Source of the DNA: Engraulis encrasicolus
Taxonomy: Eukaryota; Chordata; Actinopteri; Clupeiformes; Engraulidae
Length of the DNA stretch: 64,000 nt
Reading direction: 5' to 3'
Assembly: GCF_034702125.1 (NCBI RefSeq)
Contig: NC_085858.1
Span: 55,113,624-55,177,623, forward strand
In this document: one piece after another, positions 27,452-40,318 of the stretch
Layout: the number at the start of each line of letters is the position of its first letter
Position numbering within the stretch: the stretch's first letter is position 1
Translations under genes and position numbers: made by a program
Notes under the pieces: generated by a model
What the model saw: the letters and a program-made list of their open reading frames with translations, nothing else
Database searches by the model: none
Told to the model about the DNA's origin: nothing

Positions 27452-29874
27452 GATTGTATAACACATCCCTTCCTCATGTTGGATTCAGAATTATGAACAC
27501 CATTACATTTCAGGGGGTGCCATGGCACCACGTGCTAATATACCTGACCACATACAGGCAACACTACCCATACGGACCCAGTTTAGAATCTGGCCTGGGT
27601 CATTTCCCAACTCCTCCCTATCCCTCTCTCTCTCCAAATACTTCCCCATCTTTCTAGGCCCTACTGTCCTATCGCAATAAAGGCAAAAGACAACAAAATA
27701 TGCAAAAGTTCTGCAGACTGGAGACCTGTTGGGTCCATTGGCTTGGAAGCACATCAGTGGATGCAAAAACTAAGCAAAGACTCCCCACGTTGTTTGAATA
27801 AACCAAACCAATGGAAACTATCCTGTTTAAAGATCACTTTACTTTTCCAAACATATGTATATGTCTACATGGCACACTGTCAAAAAGAGAACGTAAATAC
27901 ATTTTTCGTGTCCAGCAGACCGTGGACACTATTGCATATTTTAAGAGGCAGCTTTGGCGCATTTGCGAAGGATTTAGTTTCATGCAAGGATGGAATGGAT
28001 TAGTTAATAAGGCTGAACGAGAGATCTTGTTAAAAGAAATATGTGATTCTGCCAAAAAAATGTGACTTCTGGAAAATTGCAAATTCTGTGGTGGATATTC
28101 ACTGTCATGCCTCAAATACCTTCGTATGGTAATGAGGCAAAAACGATTTTTCATGAACCACAGTTTTAATGCAGGGCAGCTGCATCGGTGTGACTTCTAA
28201 CCCTTGTAATATCCAGTTATTTTAGGCACTCCTCAGCCTTCAGTTTACTGTAAAATTGTTTGCAGCCCCATAGAAAAGATCCATGCTAAAATCATTTCAA
28301 ACCCAAATCCACACACGCATATTGGGAAAACAATATCCCCACAATTATAGCACTGAGTTATGTATGAAATAGGCCTGCAAAGACATACCAAATACGAAAG
28401 ATTTGGCACCTTGATGACACTTTTATTTATTTATAAAATCCAAATATTATTTGTTCAAACCATAAAGCAAGACAAAATTCTTAATGTGATCAATATAGTT
28501 TGGTGTATATGAACTCAAACACTGGGGAGACAAATTCAACACGCTTCTTGTTGGTCCTGGTCTCAAGTGTTCAATTAACACTTCAATTTACTGTGTGATT
28601 AATATGGTGCTAGAGGTTTATCAAATAGAAAAAGCAGTACTATGTCTGATGTGGAAAAATTACAACACTATTACTTGACCATACATAATTTCACCAGTTA
28701 TTCCACTGTAGCTAATGAGGCATACTGTGAGAGGACTTCTACATTTACTTTATACACCTCTGCATGTCTGACTTTTCAGTCAATAGCCTATAAATGATGA
28801 ACTCATGAACACTTTGCAAGTCATTACAACACGCTTCTTGTTAGTCTCACTCTCTACGTGTTGATTTAACACGGCAAAATCAACTGTGCCATGCCTGACA
28901 TGACATGCATGTGATGTGAGCCCGGCTGCCTTGCACCGCCACCTACTCACCAGCAGGGGGATCCAGCAGATGCAGGACGTGACCATGATGCCCAGGAGCT
29001 GCACCACCATCTCAATGTCATGGGACTTGGTGGAGCGCCGCGAACACGTCCTTTGCTTTATCCTGGCGTGCACCAGCGTGATCCCGCTGATGGTGTTGCA
29101 CACCAGCGCCACGGCCAGAGAAGTCAGTCCCAACAGGGCGAAGATCAGCACGAAGACCATGTCACTGGCCCTGGTATCCTCCAGCACGCTGATGAAGCAC
29201 CAAGTCTTGGGGTGCTGGTAGGTGTAGCGTCCCAGGTTGAAGGAGGGCAGCAGGGCCACCAACAGAGCCATGAGCCAGATGAGCACCAGCACCAGCTTGG
29301 TACGCGTCACGCTGACCCAGGAGGCGTGCAGCAAGGGGCGCGTCACCCCCAGGCACCGCTCGGCCGCCATGGCGCAGCCCATGAAGAGCGGGCACAGGCC
29401 GAAGAACACCATGCAGCCCCCCAGGAACTGGCAGGACGGGTCCACGCTGCCCGAGTCGTTGTGCGAGAGCTGGTGCGCCAGGCCGTGGCCCTCCATGTAG
29501 TGCTGGAGCACCAGGGCGCCGGGGATGACGTGGCCCGCCAGGTCCGTGGCCACCAGGGAGGAGGCGAAGAGCAGGAAGGTGGCCTTGGAGCGCCGGCGCA
29601 TGCGCTTGTAGGCCTTGGCCAGGATGAACAGGGCCAGCACGTTGGAGACGATGCCCAGGGTCATGTTCAGCACCGCCATGGCGGGGGAAGACCCGGAACC
29701 GGAGCCGTGAACCGAGCTGGACCCGGACCCGGACCCGGAGCCGGGATCATCATTGTTCCCCACCGCTGCCACCTCCGCCACAGAGGCCGGGCCCAGGGCT
29801 GGGGCCAGGGTGTGGTTGGTGGCACTCAGGGGTGCTGTTGGAGAAGCGTTGTAATGCTGCATAGCCAACATCAT
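26937..29874 (-). CDS. ptger1: Prostaglandin E2 receptor EP1 (rhodopsin-family GPCR)
   Basis: PGE2 receptor of the plasma membrane, Gq/calcium-coupled in mammals. Two coding exons, 28951-29874 (308 codons) and 26937-27215 (92 codons plus stop), joined at phase 0 inside TM6. All prostanoid receptor genes share this intron position. 400 residues; human EP1 has 402. Approximate TM1 65-87, TM2 98-122, TM3 146-173, TM4 191-212, TM5 238-262, TM6 288-311, TM7 333-356. EP1-diagnostic blocks: ATDLAGHVIPGALVL, CQFLGGCMVFFGLCPL, LVCNTISGITLV, SCICWIPLL, DPWVYILLRR. Cys148 and Cys226 form the expected TM3-ECL2 disulphide. The DRY motif is ERC (172-174), as in EP1. The conserved TM7 arginine in GVRLAS contacts the prostanoid carboxylate in this family. 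N-glycosylation sequons at N9, N20 and N139. The a/b/c teleost paralogue is not resolved. Confidence 0.95.
27375..27450. repeat. (CA)38 microsatellite in ptger1 intron
   Basis: Uninterrupted CA run of about 76 bases. Confidence 0.97.
27555..27690. repeat. SINE-like repeat, inverted, in ptger1 intron
   Basis: Its reverse complement carries GGACAGTAGGGCC and GGGAAATGACCCAGGCCAGA, matching the repeats at 10.7 and 30.3 kb. Confidence 0.6.
28951..29874 (-). CDS. ptger1: ptger1 coding exon 1 (N-terminus to TM6)
   Basis: Begins MMLAMQHYNASPTAP (three possible in-frame Met codons: 1, 2 and 5) and ends CWIPLL before GTGAGT. The extracellular N-terminus is about 64 residues. It carries a Gly-Ser-rich run at about 45-63, encoded by a CGGACC/CGGAGC-type hexamer repeat; mammalian EP1 has a shorter N-terminus. 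Frame remains open past the donor, but that sequence has no receptor similarity. Confidence 0.94.
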
Positions 29875-29918
29875 GCGGCCAAGGATTCGTCCACTGGGTT
29901 CCTCACTGATTCAAGGCA

Positions 29919-31897
29919 CTATGAGATTAAAAAGCCATATAAAACCAATTAAATAATTTCAGACACCACAAAATAAAAATGTTACGTTCATTTTAGCACA
30001 TGATTACAATGTAGATGACTCTTTTATTAGCCTATGTATTAGGTTCATTATGTCTAACTGTTTAACTTAAACACTTAGGGTTTTCTTAAACTTTTACATG
30101 TCTTAAGGCAAAAGAAAACCCTAAGTGTTCTTTTATTAGCCGTTTTAGCTGATTATAGGTGGTTTTGAAATTGTACAGCCTCCTCTGGCCTTATTTGTTT
30201 GTTTTTTTTTTAAATTGGGGGGGCGGGGGGTTGCCTTTATTTATGTGACAGGACAGTGAAGACATGGACAGGGGGTGAGAGTGAGAGAGAGACAGGGAAG
30301 TGTCGGCAAAGGACCAGGCCAGAATTGAACCCCGGTCGCCGGCATATAGCCCTGGTGCCCTATTAGGCCACGGTAAGGCCCTGGCCTTCTTCTTATGCAT
30401 CAGTAATGTTTTTACCTTGCTATAAACTATTTTTAGATCTCAAGTGCAGATCACTGTGTCACTATTTATGTGTACAGCATACTGATATACACACTGGGGA
30501 TGGCATCAGGATTAAACACGTCTGTGTAACCTGGACATGGTGCATTAAACATTTTAGAAGCTGTTTATACGTTTATGGATCTTTTTAAAAAACGCATTAG
30601 TTTTGGCCTTTCGTTTACACGTACGGTAAACGAGTTTTAAAATCTGCTGATCAAAAATCCGGCTTTAAATATATCAACATTTAGGGGGCTGAAACACACC
30701 TGTTACAATGGAGTTGTTATTTTTATCCACATAATGTGTTTACAAGTTAACAGATGAAAAAAATATCCACATTTAAAACTATCCGGATACGTGTTGACAG
30801 CACCTCAGTTAAGAGAATAGGCAGAAAGTACTTTTCTGCTCTATCTGATGACTTTTATTGGATGCGTGCACAGAGACAGCAACAAATAGGCCATCCCTGA
30901 GTTTTGAGCAAGTTTACGATTGATACAGCATAAGAGTGAGTTCAGAGACCATAAGATTAAATGTAACAACAACAATGCCAGTGGATTTGTTGAGACAACA
31001 GATGAAGTTGACAGCTCCCACAGGATAAAATTGCTGTGACTAAGAATGTGACTCATTGTGCATGGCCAAATGATGTATTAATAGAACCGAATTATACCTC
31101 TAAGGTAAATCATGTTGTTTTAATTGGTCATGTTATGCCATCACTCAGTTTGAATCCAGCATGTTGTGTGAACTGAAGCTTTTCCTAGATTTTTCCCTCT
31201 CGGGGTGAGAATGTGGGGCAAGTCAGAACACCTTCTAGCAGCAGAATGTTGCTGAGCTGTACAAAACCATGATACAGGGCCTTTCTGAGAAAGCATTCAC
31301 TGAGACATTATTTGCACGTCTCATGTTGATCTGATATAGTTGTATGCAACTGCTCAATACACTCTGATGGCTGACAAAGAGATATTGCTTGTACTCTCAA
31401 TACGCTTGGCCACCTGTTGTCGCAATGCTGTCTCCAGGATGTGAGAATACACAAGGGTCACTTTTGTTCCCCCTTTTTTGCACAAGGCAGAACACGCTGT
31501 CCTTACATAGAAACCCCTGATGGCTTTACCTGCTTTGCAGACCCATCAGGGCATCAGATGGGATTGGTTTGCTTTCCTGCATGCAAAGTTTCAGAGTTGC
31601 AATTTCAACTGGTGTTTGATTAGCACACTAGGCAAACAAAATCACTTTCAAACTGTTTGATTAAAGCAAATAATGAGTCAGTGCACTGGTCACAGGTTAT
31701 ATTGACCCTTTGAATTATCTACCTGCAAATGAACATTTTCAGAGCACCCATAGACAACGCACTAGCCTATCTCTTTATACACCCCCCCACCCCCCATTCC
31801 ATTTATACATTTTTTGGCATTGTATAATGAGACGTGAATGCAGAACATGATTATGAAGTATTATATTTCATACAGACAACAGATGGGCGCACCTTAC
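29919..31897. other. ptger1 intron 1 (if the first exon is right)
   Basis: Holds the SINE at 30215-30385 and a 20-base-arm hairpin at about 30069-30130. Otherwise nothing recognised. Confidence 0.4.
30215..30385. repeat. tRNA-like SINE in ptger1 intron 1
   Basis: Block GTGACAGGACAGTGAAGACA, a GA-rich middle, then GAATTGAACCCCGGTCGCCG (tRNA B-box-like) and a GGCC-rich end. Confidence 0.65.
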
Positions 31898-32190
31898 CTC
31901 ATTAGAAGCGTCCTCTGGTGCGCTGATATGTCTTCCTGAGTGAAATATTAAAACGTGACCCATAATTAAGTCCAAAATTTGAGGAAATGACGAATCTGAT
32001 TTTCAATCCAAAGCGCAGAATCTTATCCCATTTAAAGAACAAGGATATTGTTTTCTGTGCAGATAAATGTCTCTGTCTTTCCGTGTAAGAAATCCTGAAG
32101 AATCCGAAATAGTCCTCATTCTCCTCTGTTGAAAGAATATATTCAATTTTTTCGGCAAGACGGTCACAACTGTTACAAGTGAAAACACGA
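31898..32190 (-). other. ptger1: Probable non-coding first exon of ptger1
   Basis: A good donor GAG|GTAAGG on the minus strand at 31898, matched by the CTCATAG acceptor just above 29918 that precedes the coding exon by 44 bases. The 5' end is taken as about 30 bases below a TATA-like element. Inference only. Confidence 0.4.
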
Positions 32191-32350
32191 CCTCTCCACT
32201 GGTTCTCTGACTTAAATACTGTTAAGAGTCAAGTTCTCGGCTTCGGGTAGTGCTTCAAGAGCGCGAGCGCAGCCCCTGGGCGTCTCCGAGGTACCACAGC
32301 GCGTCAGTGTGTGAACGCGCGTTCACAGCAAGATTCTAGGAGCGAAGAAA
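32191..32350 (-). promoter_or_regulatory. ptger1: Candidate ptger1 promoter
   Basis: Minus-strand GTATTTAAGT at 32211-32220 is TATA-like, and the 32250-32340 stretch is locally GC/CpG-rich (GCGCGAGCGC, GAACGCGCGTTC palindrome). No other start site is suggested nearby. Confidence 0.35.
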
Positions 32351-32529
32351 ACATTTCCTCAAGTATGCATGGCCATTAAATCGTCGTGTGCGTGATTCAA
32401 ATTCAACAGCAACAACAAGAATTTCTAAATGTTTTCCTTTATTCTAAAGATCACGTTTCTCCAAAAAGTTCCTAATTTTACATTTTAGTAGAGTAGTATA
32501 CCTGAAAACAGTGCACAATTTCAGAAAAC

Positions 32530-32885
32530 AGAAGCACAGGTGAGGCTAAATGCAACTTCTTGGTTGCCAAACGAGCATACAGTATATCTTCCTTGCACAA
32601 CCTCACAAAGGTCCTATTCAATGCCTGTAGGTTACAGCTGGTTCCCTGCACCACGGAGGCCCCCTAAGTGGCTGACAGACATCAAAGAAAGGCAGCCTGA
32701 CGAGTTCAACTACACATGCCAAGACACTATAGTTCAGTGTGTATCTTCCTTTAATATTTAGAGCTCGACACAAGAAAAAACAAGGAGAAAAAAAGAATAA
32801 GAAGAACAATAATCTTTTGAAAAACAGAAGGACTTCGCACCAAGAGGGCGAAGGGCCCTTGCACTTCGGTGCTGCTTGGGCCCTA
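32530..32885. repeat. Interspersed repeat ending in a GGGCCC-rich tail
   Basis: The terminal block (GACTTCGCACC, GAAGGGCCCTTGCACTTCGG, GCTGCTTGGGCCCTAA) is a common fish repeat end, preceded by a TTCTTCTTATTCTT-like (reverse) stretch. Confidence 0.45.
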
Positions 32886-33256
32886 ATGAGTAATGACTAA
32901 TGCATTTGGGAGAAATTTAGGCAACCTTTCTCTGTCGTGCTGCACACCACACCATCTGTCTCTATAAACACCACCAAAATAACTCCAGAGGGAAATGGTG
33001 GTAAAAACTGGACATTTACAATGATTAACCTCTTCACTGGAAGATAAAAAGAGGGGAAAAATACTGGAGACAAATAACTTCACTGGAATCAATCCCTTCT
33101 CCATGGCACAAGTTAGAAAGTCTGTTTTCAACATGAGGTGTACAGGTATCTCCCTGCCCTGCTGTTCTGTCATGGTCATTGATAATGTTTGAGGAAACTC
33201 GCCACAGCTTGACTGGGGACACAATAGTCTGGAATGTTCTTTCATATTTTGCAATG

Positions 33257-33430
<174 letters not shown>

Positions 33431-34162
33431 AGAAAAAGGTTGATTTATCTATTGTATTTGTTAAGGTAGAAAAACCTAAATCTATAATGTTATTGTAGTC
33501 TCATACAGTCTTAAGCTACGTCACTCTATTAACAAGACATATTTCATTGAGTCTCTACTGCCTCACTTCATTGTAAGTGATTCAAGCATGTGCATCAGGC
33601 CTGCATTTGTATAGGCTGCATCAGGCACGTCGTAATGTATTTGCACAGCTAAAGCAACATCATTGGGCCTAGCCCTTCACTGCGGGGTATTCACAGAGGG
33701 ACAGCAAGAGGAACCATCACATCCGGGCTCCCCAGCGCTTCAAATGAACCTACAGAGACAGTCAAGATGGACGATGGTAAGAGGCTAAGAGCCCATATAG
33801 TCCCCAAAGAAAATGTTATAAACAGACCTCCCGCATAGGCGCATGGCCCATTGCTTTTTTTGTATTAACCTTCTTAAATGTTATGAACTTATAACACACT
33901 GGCTGAGGTCAGAAAGGCAGCCATTATTCCGAGAGTGAACAAAAGGCCAGTGTCCAGTTCTTTTCTGCAGAAGACACCCCAGAGCTTAAGAGTACATGGG
34001 AGAGGAGGGGATAGGAGGGTTTTGGGAGACGGCACGCCTCAGCGAAGCAGCAATGTGAACTCTCAAAGACACAGCTACGTCAAATCTCAGGGTGACTTGT
34101 TTTGGATGTCGAATGGAAGCGCTGACAAAGAGTGATCTGCTTTTTTTAAATAACTTTTTTTT

Positions 34163-34180
34163 GGGGGGGGGGGGGGGGGG
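34163..34180. repeat. T8G18 homopolymer junction
   Basis: Eight T followed by 18 G. Confidence 0.95.
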
Positions 34181-34468
34181 CTGTGGTACTTGGCCACAAG
34201 CTCCTCATAACCATATGGACTATTCCCTCCCACAAAGACAGCGAAAAGTGTTCGGTTTGGCCCGTGTGGCCGTTTTTCCACTCCCGCATTTTGTGGTCCG
34301 GCCTCATAAATCCATATCTCGACATGAAACTCTGCTGCTTAAAAGGCCTGACATTTGGCGGACTCCCCAGCAAGCTCCTCCAACACCAAACCCCCACCTT
34401 GAAGACATGTGTTTCTTGGAGGTCAACATATGAGCGGACCCTCTTGTGCTTTTGATGTCCTCCAGAGG

Positions 34469-34697
34469 AGTTTCTAACCCAGTCCATTTTTTTTTGTAAA
34501 AGCCCCCTGAACCTCATCATAAGCCTCCCAAACCCCCTTACCCCCTTAGTATTAAAAAATAAAATGGACTTGGAAAAAGCCCCCCAATGGCAACTAAGCG
34601 CCAAGCCCCCTCTCACCTGTATCCTTCTCAACGCCCCCCATAGGGCTCCCCAATGGCCCCCTTTGGGTGGCTGTAGAGCCCCCGTTGAGAAACACTA
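34469..34697. mobile_element. hAT-type MITE (copy 2)
   Basis: Internal words CCCCCTGAACCTCATCATAA, CCTGTATCCTTCTCAACGCC and end CCCGTTGAGAAACACTA match the other three copies. The left terminus is degraded. Confidence 0.7.
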
Positions 34698-35599
34698 GTC
34701 CAGGCATTGCTCTCTCTGTAGCCTTTTAGCGCAGATGGGCCCACTGGAGGACCCAGTCACTCATTGCTGAAAACTGAAAAGACTCAAATACATCATAACA
34801 ACATTACAGAGAGCCCGAAGTAACAGTTTAAGACTTGGACATTACAATTATGGTGACAGTCAGGGTAGGCTGCACAAAGGCTTTAATACAGCAGCAATTT
34901 ATGCCCTAAAACCTGAAGTGATGAAAGAGAAATTTCTATAAGAAAGAGAATTTTCTCTAAGTCCAGAAGCAATGTTCTCAAACCCCAAATGAACACATTA
35001 TTAGCGACAAAAGTCTCTGATAACTGATGCATATGGTGAACTTTCACTTCTTTGTTGGCTTGAGATCACAAAGACCACTCTTGAAGTCTGGGTTAAACTC
35101 CTGTTATTATAGATGATGCTCATTTTGATCCAGCCCTGCGTTCCAGGTTTTGGCTGAACTCTCAGGATGAACGGCTGACAGCGCTATGGGTGCCAACGCA
35201 AACTGAGTAAGCGTTTCCATTTCATGATACCTTTGGATGGAATAATAATAATAATAATAAAAGTATCCACCTGAATTACCTGGAAGTAATTTTGAAAACA
35301 ACATAAATCTTACAGAAGCCCTCTGCAAGAATTTTATCTGATGTATTGGTGGTGGTGGAAACATGAATGTGTCAACATATATTTCATATAATGTTCATTT
35401 TCATTATTCCAGTTGAGTATGCACTTTACTCTCTTGGGGGCTTAAAGCAGAGAGGGAGGACATTCCTCAGTCTGGCTGCCTTCTCACACGGCCTCTCAGG
35501 AGCAAAGCGAAGGGAACCGATGACAAGGTTTGTCTAGATGAAGAACTAAACTACAGCGCAGAAAAGTTACATCAACGAAAATTTAAAAAATGGGTCAGA

Positions 35600-35652
35600 C
35601 AGAAGGGCACTGCACTGCTACGCAGGGGACCCGGGTTCGATTCCCAAGGTCA

Positions 35653-35697
<45 letters not shown>

Positions 35698-35700
35698 CCC
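35600..35700. repeat. tRNA-derived SINE fragment followed by a C41 run
   Basis: GGACCCGGGTTCGATTCCC (about 35628-35646) is a perfect tRNA B box. C is uninterrupted from 35654 to 35694. Confidence 0.75.
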
Positions 35701-36834
35701 TCTCCCACTCACCTACGGAAAAAAAATGATACATTAGAGATTGGGGATATACTGGAATAATACCACTGCATTAAAAGTATGTTGAGTGTAGAGAATTAAA
35801 ACATGCCAGGGTAAAGGAGAAATTCTGATTGTGATTGGTAGAATTTGAATATGGTGCGTAGCCTCTTACTGCAGCAGGGGTCGCCAGGGACCCTATTCAC
35901 TTGCTGAAAATGCTTAACTACATCATAACAACATTGCTATGACATTACAGAGAGACCATAGTGCTGCACTAAGGGGTTAAACCAGACTCACTAAGACAGA
36001 CAGCCAAGGGCCTTGAATACAGAATAGACTGAAGGTATCTGGACCTGAAGGTATGCACTATTTACCAGACTAGAGAGAGGAATTGGGCAACATAAGGTGT
36101 TGCATTGATCTCACGCCACTGCTGACACTTGAGAGGCCCTCGAGGTATCTATCAGCAAACAGCACTACGAGGCTCAGATGAATGGAGTGCAACTTTCACT
36201 CCCCTCTCTCCATAGAATTCCTGTGGGCTCCATGGATGCTGTCTAACCGAGACTCGGTTGACCACACGCAGGGAAAAATATCTGTCCTTTCCCATCCTGA
36301 GATCACTGTGGTCCCGGGGTGTATATGAGGGGAGAGGAGAGAGGGGGGGGGGGGGAGAAGATACCAAGGGCCAAAATTAGGATGCTGCTGCAGGGGAAAA
36401 AAATAACAAGGCCAAGATTTGGGCCTGGATGACAATGGAATGCATTTAGCAGTAATAGAGTTGTTTGTTATGATGAACCAGTTTTCTTGATTTAGTTACT
36501 CATAGTTACTCATGTAGCTGACCTACATTATGGGTTGGTAGTCAAACGCAGTATGAGTCATAATTTGTGTACCTTAATATGACTAAACTCATTCATGATC
36601 TTGCTGTCTGATAGCAGTTTGTGAAACTGCAAAGTGAAATAAAATGAATGATCTGCAAAGCCTTTGGTAATATAAAGTTTAAAAAAACACAATGCAACAT
36701 GTCAATAAGCTACTTAATACTATTTAGGTTGGACAATACCATGTTAAAGTCATTTTACTCCATTCAGAGTTCTATGCAGTTACTGCATTGCTTTGTGGGG
36801 CGGTATAGCACATAATGATCACATTTGTAGCTGG

Positions 36835-36872
36835 GGCAAGGGTTAGGGTTAGAGTTTGGGTTAGGGTTGGAG
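36835..36872. repeat. Telomere-like TTAGGG cluster
   Basis: GGGTTAGGGTTAGAG followed by GGGTTAGGGTTGG. Confidence 0.6.
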
Positions 36873-36992
36873 AAGCACTTTGCTCCACCAGCTAAATTAT
36901 AGGAACAACATAGTCTGCTCAAGTAACAGCCGTGTTCAGACACTTAAATTACTCTGTACACATTGACTTCGGTGAAGGGTGCAATAGAAATA

Positions 36993-37551
<559 letters not shown>

Positions 37552-38188
37552 CAGCAATTCACTTTTCACTTAAATTTGCAGGAGGATTTTTCAAGAGAAG
37601 CTTGACGTCTCCAATTGCCTTCAAGTATTTTTGTCAATTATTTTCAATTTCGAGAGCTTACATACCACCATGCCCTTGCTGTGTACTGTTCAAGTTCTTT
37701 AGCACAAGACTTTCAGCAAAAACAATCTTGCTGAGAATGGGAGCGGACAATTAGTGTCTGAGGTTAGCAAACTATCTGTTTGCAACATGGAGGGAAGCAG
37801 GATGAGAGACAGACACCCTCACTGTACAGGATTACAACACTGGCCAATGGTTTGACTACAGGGAAAACAGAATGGTGGACGGACACCAGAGAGAAACTAA
37901 TCCATTTCAGCATGAGTAAATGTAACAAACGAGCCAACGTTCTGTCATTACAAAATGTCAAAACATGGTTGTTTGCAATGAAAAGGAAGCATGGAGTGCA
38001 GTGTTGCCGCCATCGAACATGTGAATGGGAGGGTATCTTCAGTAAGCGTAAACATGAATTTGCAGACACTGATCTGTAACATGTTGCAGTTATACAAAAA
38101 TTATGCACAATTTGGTGAAATCAGCTGGGGCGAAGAAGAATACAAAAAAAGGAGTGCACTTATAACAAAAACGGAATCACTTTGTGTC

Positions 38189-38586
38189 CAGGGCTTGACA
38201 TTAACTTTTTCGCTTGACAGCCACGGTGGCTAGTGGTATTCCCGAGTCACTAGCCAGCTATTCTACTAGCAACATTTTGTTTTTTATCATGACACTGTAC
38301 AGCTTACCTCAGAAGATGAGGTGCATAAAGCAAGAAGATGATTGCATGGGTTTCTACATAGATATAAAACAAACAGAAACTGAGTAACTGATCTTTTTCT
38401 TGTACTTAAATACAAACAATTGATACACCAGGGACAAAGTGCAGAATATGCGCTATTCTGATATGTCATACCAAAGAATAAGATAGGCCTACCTGCCAAA
38501 TTGGCTAGTGACGCTGAAATTGTTACCAGCCACAGCCAAGTTTTACCAGCATTTGGCCGGTTGGCAGGTGCCAGTGTCAAGCCCTG
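38189..38586. mobile_element. Non-autonomous hAT element with intact 8-bp target duplication
   Basis: Terminal inverted repeats CAGGGCTTGACA (38189-38200) and TGTCAAGCCCTG (38575-38586). The 8-base duplication TTTGTGTC flanks it exactly (38181-38188, 38587-38594). 398 bp, no transposase reading frame. Confidence 0.92.
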
Positions 38587-40318
38587 TTTGTGTCACACAA
38601 ACACACTGTCCTATGAGGAAACCAGGACTCCCATCTGCTCAACGTCTGTGGCTTCAACATTCCCATCATTGGCTGCCTCCAAATTCCCCATAACTCTTAT
38701 AATGTGAAGCTTTTACTTAAAACTGATATGTTGCGGGTGTAGAGTACAATGGCACATATTTGTTATGTGTGGTGTCAGTCACACATGAACACCCCTTTGT
38801 GATCTATAGATATGGCAGCTTGAGCCTGCCTGAAAGGGATAGTGGCTTATAATAGCAATACTACAAAGCAGAGGTGGGTTAAGGAGAATGTCAACCTTTG
38901 GCTGACACTTTAAACCACATTGGGATGTCAAGTAAACAAATAAGATGTGAGAGAATTCGCTGAAAGTAACCGCAGCTTCCTCTGTCATGCAGAGACACAC
39001 AGAAAGATGTTACTTTCCTCTGAGAAGCAGCTGCACACATTCCACAACAGTGTCATGACTGCTTTATGTCACAAAATAGCATATTTCCCTCATATGATAT
39101 ATTTTTAAAGAAACTCAAAATTTCCTGGTAGTTACAGTCGCATGTTGGTTTATGGGCTGATGAGGTAGGCCTATCTGGGTCATGTCCTAAAAGCATATTT
39201 AATATCCATCATGCACATGCATATTGTACATCTCCCTGTGACATACTGTACAGTGGCTCATGGGTCTCCCATTATATTATTCTTCATGGTCATTTTCTGA
39301 AGGCTACTGTACTGAGCCTGACAAAAATGGACCCCCTGGGGGGTGCTCCTTGTTGCTCTAACACTGTTCTCTAGACATTCAGAGCAGAGGCTGCCACGGC
39401 CCACACGTCGGCTCGGCTTAAGACTGACACCCTTTAAAAGACTCAATTCTACCAGAAGACTGCATGGAAAACTACTAGCATTGGGACAGCCAATGACCTC
39501 AGCCACGCAGAGAGACAGGGATGATAGATGGCTCCACACCACAGCAACACAGCACAAGTTTTGGAAGTGTTTTTTTTTCTCCACCGGGTTTTGGTTGACA
39601 GTGATGAGGAACATGTGATTAATGGTAAAAGGTGATTAATGGAACATGGGCAGACGTCGGATAGACAGAGGCTGTAATTCTGGGGCACCAGAGGGATGAT
39701 TTCTGGGTCATTTTTACCCCATGTCTTTATCGAGTGTTCAGTGTACTTTAAATCAACTTTCACGACTGTCGTAACTTTGCGGCAAAGGCAGTTGATCAAA
39801 CAGAATTAGGAAAAAAACATCTTGAGGGAAACGCATCAAACCTATTTAGCCTACTACTCACACAGTCCTGGAAAGGGGTGTTATTAATGATAATATAACG
39901 TTTGCTAATTCTGGCAGGCCGGAGGCACACATTTCATTAGATATCAATAAATCACCTTCCAAAATGTCTTAGGTCAATGAATTTAGAAATGGAGCTGGCT
40001 GGGCTGGCCTTGAAAGATTCAAGATCCTGTTTTATTTTCCATGGTCATTACATGCCCCATTCACACTCCTCCAGCAGGCCTTTCCACAGCTGTAGGGCCT
40101 ACATTGGACTCTCCAGGAAGCACTCCATCGCATAGCCACCATGAAAGCATGACTATATTGGCCATATGGCATACTGGACATTACAGGGATTTTGGCCTGG
40201 TCCTCCCTCAATGTAGTTGTATAAGTTCTCATGCCACTATAGTCGACCTCTCCGATTCAGATTTAAATATTCATTTTGGCTGTTGTGGTCATAATAGCTT
40301 GTAATAGTCACAGGCTTA

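Larger units (their letters stand above)
27216..28950. other. ptger1 intron 2
   Basis: Contains the CA run, the SINE and MITE-like words GTGTTCAATTAACAC (about 28568) and GTGTTGATTTAACACGGCAA (about 28858), which resemble a common fish non-autonomous element also seen near 59 kb. No exon supported. Confidence 0.55.

Noticed and set aside
29020..29952. 310-codon plus-strand open frame
   Set aside because: It is the antisense of the ptger1 coding exon; GC-rich codons of the receptor keep the opposite strand open. Composition is low-complexity (Gln/His/Gly) with no family resemblance.
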